Origin: DASQHM01 sp035632095
GTDB lineage: Bacteria; Pseudomonadota; Alphaproteobacteria; Ferrovibrionales; Ferrovibrionaceae
Length of the DNA: 7,494 nucleotides
Assembly (NCBI GenBank): GCA_035632095.1
Contig: DASQHM010000189.1
Span: forward strand, 1 to 7,494
Direction of reading: 5' to 3'
Of the stretch, positions 6,096 to 7,494 are shown piece after piece. The translations under genes and the position numbers were made by a program. Below the pieces are notes generated by a model. The model was not told the origin of the DNA, searched no databases, and saw only the letters and a program-made list of their open reading frames with translations. Numbering within the stretch: position 1 is the stretch's first letter; each line of letters begins with the position of its first letter.

Positions 6096-6418
6096 TGGCC
6101 GAGACGTTCAAGCTCAAGAAGGGCGACAAGGTCGTCGTCCTGTCGGGCCGCGAGAAGGGCAAGAAGGGCGAAATCATCCGGATGATCCGCGACGAGCGGC
6201 GCGCGGTGGTCGCCGGCGTCAACGTGGTGAAGCGCCATACGCGGCCGGCGGCGGGAAACCCCGGCGGCATCGTGGAAAAGGAAGCGCCGATCCATTTGTC
6301 GAACCTGGCGATCCAGGATCCGAAGGACGGCAAGCCCAGCCGCATCGGGTTCAAGTTTCTCGATGACGGCCGGAAGGTGCGCGTGGCGAAGCGCTCCGGC
6401 GAAGTCATCGACCTTTGA
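6095..6418 (+). CDS. rplX: 50S ribosomal protein L24
   Basis: L24 is an assembly-initiating 50S protein that binds near the 5' end of 23S rRNA. The 107-residue product is of normal length. It has the KOW motif near the N-terminus (KLKKGDKVVVLSGREKGKKG, about residues 7-26), then GVNVVKRHTRPAAGNPGGI and EKEAPIHLSNLAIQDP, ending RVAKRSGEVIDL. Two starts are possible: GTG at 6092 and ATG at 6095. ATG 6095 is preferred because the Shine-Dalgarno GGAGGT at 6083-6088 leaves 6 nt to it but only 3 nt to the GTG. The start overlaps the rplN stop by one base (TGATG), consistent with coupling. rplE begins 11 nt after the stop. Confidence 0.97.
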   Translation: MAETFKLKKGDKVVVLSGREKGKKGEIIRMIRDERRAVVAGVNVVKRHTRPAAGNPGGIVEKEAPIHLSNLAIQDPKDGKPSRIGFKFLDDGRKVRVAKRSGEVIDL

Positions 6419-6434
6419 GGACGACTACGATGGC
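6404..6434 (+). promoter_or_regulatory. Possible hairpin covering the rplE start (candidate S8 site)
   Basis: GTCATCG at 6404-6410 can pair with CGATGGC at 6428-6434, giving 7 pairs with one G-T (G-U in RNA) wobble and a 17-nt loop that holds the rplX stop and the rplE Shine-Dalgarno. The right arm contains the rplE ATG. In E. coli the repressor S8 binds spc mRNA at this same rplX/rplE junction. The position matches, but I could not show the conserved S8 core with its bulged bases, and a 7-bp pairing can arise by chance in GC-rich DNA. Confidence 0.22.
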
Positions 6435-6975
6435 CGATACGCGATTGAAGCAGCACTACGACGCGGTGGTGCGCAAGGCGCTGACCGACCGGTTCAAGTA
6501 CCGGAACGCGATGGAAGTGCCGCGCATCACCAAGATCGTCATCAACATGGGTGTTGGCGAGGCGGTGAATGATTCGAAGAAGGTTCAGGCCGCCGTCGGC
6601 AACCTGGAGGCGATCGCCGGCCAAAAGCCGGTGGTGACCCGCGCCGCCAAGTCGATCGCGACCTATAAGTTGCGCCAGGGCATGCCGATCGGCGCCAAGG
6701 TCACGCTGCGGCGCGACCGCATGTACGAATTCCTAGACCGGCTGGTGAACATCGCGCTGCCGCGCGTGCGCGATTTCCGCGGCCTGTCGGGCAAAAGCTT
6801 CGACGGACGCGGCAACTACGCCATGGGACTCAAGGAACAGTTGGTGTTCCCGGAAATCGACTACGACAAGGTCGATAGCGTCCGCGGCATGGACATCATC
6901 ATCTGCACGACGGCGAAGACCGACGAGGAAGCAAAAGCGCTGCTCGCCGGCTTCAACATGCCGTTCGTCAACTGA
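6430..6975 (+). CDS. rplE: 50S ribosomal protein L5
   Basis: L5 binds 5S rRNA with L18 and L25, forms the central protuberance and contacts P-site tRNA. From ATG 6430 the product is 181 residues, close to the family norm of about 179. It contains YRNAMEVPRITKIVINMGVG, with NMGVGEA at 39-45, then IAGQKPVVTRAAKSIATYKL, RQGMPIGAKVTLRRDRMYEF and the highly conserved DFRGLSGKSFDGRGNY at 115-130. It closes with FPEIDYDKVDSVRGMDI and TAKTDEEAKALL. A TTG at 6415 in the same frame would add five residues (to give MRTTT before MADT). It overlaps the rplX stop but lacks a placed ribosome binding site, while GAGG at 6417-6420 sits 9 nt before ATG 6430, so the ATG is chosen. Confidence 0.97.
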   Translation: MADTRLKQHYDAVVRKALTDRFKYRNAMEVPRITKIVINMGVGEAVNDSKKVQAAVGNLEAIAGQKPVVTRAAKSIATYKLRQGMPIGAKVTLRRDRMYEFLDRLVNIALPRVRDFRGLSGKSFDGRGNYAMGLKEQLVFPEIDYDKVDSVRGMDIIICTTAKTDEEAKALLAGFNMPFVN

Positions 6976-6990
6976 GGCGGGACCGCAAGC

Positions 6991-7296
6991 ATGGCGAAAA
7001 AGAGTTCGATCGAGAAAAACGAGCGTCGTCGCCGGTTGACGAAGCGCTTTGCGGCGCGCCGCGCCCGCCTCAAGGCGGTCGCCGACGACGAAAATCTGCC
7101 GGCGGAAGACCGGTTCAATGCGCGCCTGAAACTCGCGCAGCTGCCGCGCAACTCCTCGGCCACGCGAATCAAGAATCGATGCGAGGTGACCGGGCGTTCG
7201 CACGCCTTCTATCGGAAGGTGAAGATGTCTCGCATCGCATTGCGCGATCTCGCTTCCGCCGGGCAGATACCCGGCATGGTCAAGTCGAGTTGGTGA
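6991..7296 (+). CDS. rpsN: 30S ribosomal protein S14, zinc-free long form
   Basis: S14 is a late-assembly 30S head protein beside S3 and S10. The 101-residue product is the long C-minus type: the two CxxC zinc motifs of the short 61-residue type are absent, and the only visible Cys is Cys64 in NRCEVTGR (62-69). The N-terminal part is very basic (EKNERRRRLTKRFAARRARL). The C-terminus carries the family pattern CEVTGRSHAFYRKVKMSRIA and ends GQIPGMVKSSW. The ATG at 6991 follows GAGGCGGG at 6974-6981, a moderate Shine-Dalgarno about 9 nt away. It lies 15 nt after rplE and 13 nt before rpsH, the normal spc order. A zinc-independent S14 lets 30S assembly proceed under zinc limitation; whether a paralogue exists elsewhere cannot be seen here. 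Confidence 0.98.
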   Translation: MAKKSSIEKNERRRRLTKRFAARRARLKAVADDENLPAEDRFNARLKLAQLPRNSSATRIKNRCEVTGRSHAFYRKVKMSRIALRDLASAGQIPGMVKSSW

Positions 7297-7309
7297 AGGA
7301 GAGCTGGAT

Positions 7310-7494
7310 ATGGCATTGAGCGATCCCTTGGGGGATATGCTGACGCGTATCCGTAACGGTCAGCGGTCGGGTATGTCGAAGGTCGTCACGCCGGCGTCCA
7401 AGCTGCGCGCGAACGTGCTGGAGGTCTTGAAGAAAGAAGGCTACATCCGCGGCTACGAGCGCAATCAGCACGACGACGGCAAGGCCGAGATTAC
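7310..7494 (+). CDS. rpsH: 30S ribosomal protein S8, N-terminal part (3' end cut by window)
   Basis: S8 is a primary 16S rRNA-binding protein of the 30S platform, and in E. coli it is also the translational repressor of the spc operon. The window holds 61 complete codons and two further bases, less than half of a normal protein of about 130 residues. The N-terminus reads ALSDPLGDMLTRIRNGQRSG after the initiator Met, the diagnostic DPLGDMLTRIRNGQ block. It is followed by KLRANVLEVLKKEGYIRGYE, the N-terminal alpha/beta domain. The ATG at 7310 is preceded by AAGGAGAG at 7296-7303, a strong Shine-Dalgarno with about 6 nt of spacing that begins at the end of the rpsN stop. The C-terminal rRNA-binding domain is outside the window. 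Confidence 0.97.
   Translation, partial: MALSDPLGDMLTRIRNGQRSGMSKVVTPASKLRANVLEVLKKEGYIRGYERNQHDDGKAEI

Noticed and set aside
6415..6417. TTG as the rplE start, overlapping the rplX stop
   Set aside because: It has no placed Shine-Dalgarno and would add residues not typical of L5; ATG 6430 has GAGG 9 nt upstream.

Overview
The window is a GC-rich piece of the conserved str–S10–spc ribosomal protein superoperon, with every gene on the + strand. The 3' end of tuf (EF-Tu) is followed by rpsJ-rplC-rplD-rplW-rplB-rpsS-rplV-rpsC-rplP-rpmC-rpsQ (the S10 block). The first part of the spc block comes next: rplN-rplX-rplE-rpsN and the start of rpsH. Gene order, protein lengths and sequence style point to an alphaproteobacterium. 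The S10, L3, S3 and L4 sequences resemble Rhodospirillales-type proteins from memory, but no search was run. Placement of tuf directly before rpsJ and the zinc-free 101-residue S14 fit the same group.

Layout: positions 1-415 hold the C-terminal part of EF-Tu, cut by the window edge. Positions 416-473 form the longest non-coding gap (58 nt), with a 9-bp perfect stem-loop and an 8-nt direct repeat around it. From 474 to 5693 lie eleven S10-operon genes separated by at most 22 nt, several overlapping by 1 or 4 nt. A 33-nt gap (5694-5726) separates rpsQ from rplN, so the S10 and spc blocks probably form one transcription unit. From 5727 to the window end lie rplN, rplX, rplE, rpsN and a partial rpsH. 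There is no gene-free stretch above 58 nt, no tRNA or rRNA gene, no mobile element and no CRISPR array.

All products work together: S10, S19, S3, S17, S14 and S8 are built into the 30S subunit; L3, L4, L23, L2, L22, L16, L29, L14, L24 and L5 into the 50S; EF-Tu delivers aminoacyl-tRNA to the finished ribosome. Tight spacing and overlapping stop/start codons indicate translational coupling, which would help keep the proteins stoichiometric.

I found no new biological system here. The points most worth a second look are the Lys/Ala/Pro-rich C-terminal tail on L29, the stem-loop with flanking direct repeats between tuf and rpsJ, and a weak hairpin over the rplE start where S8 represses the spc operon in E. 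coli.
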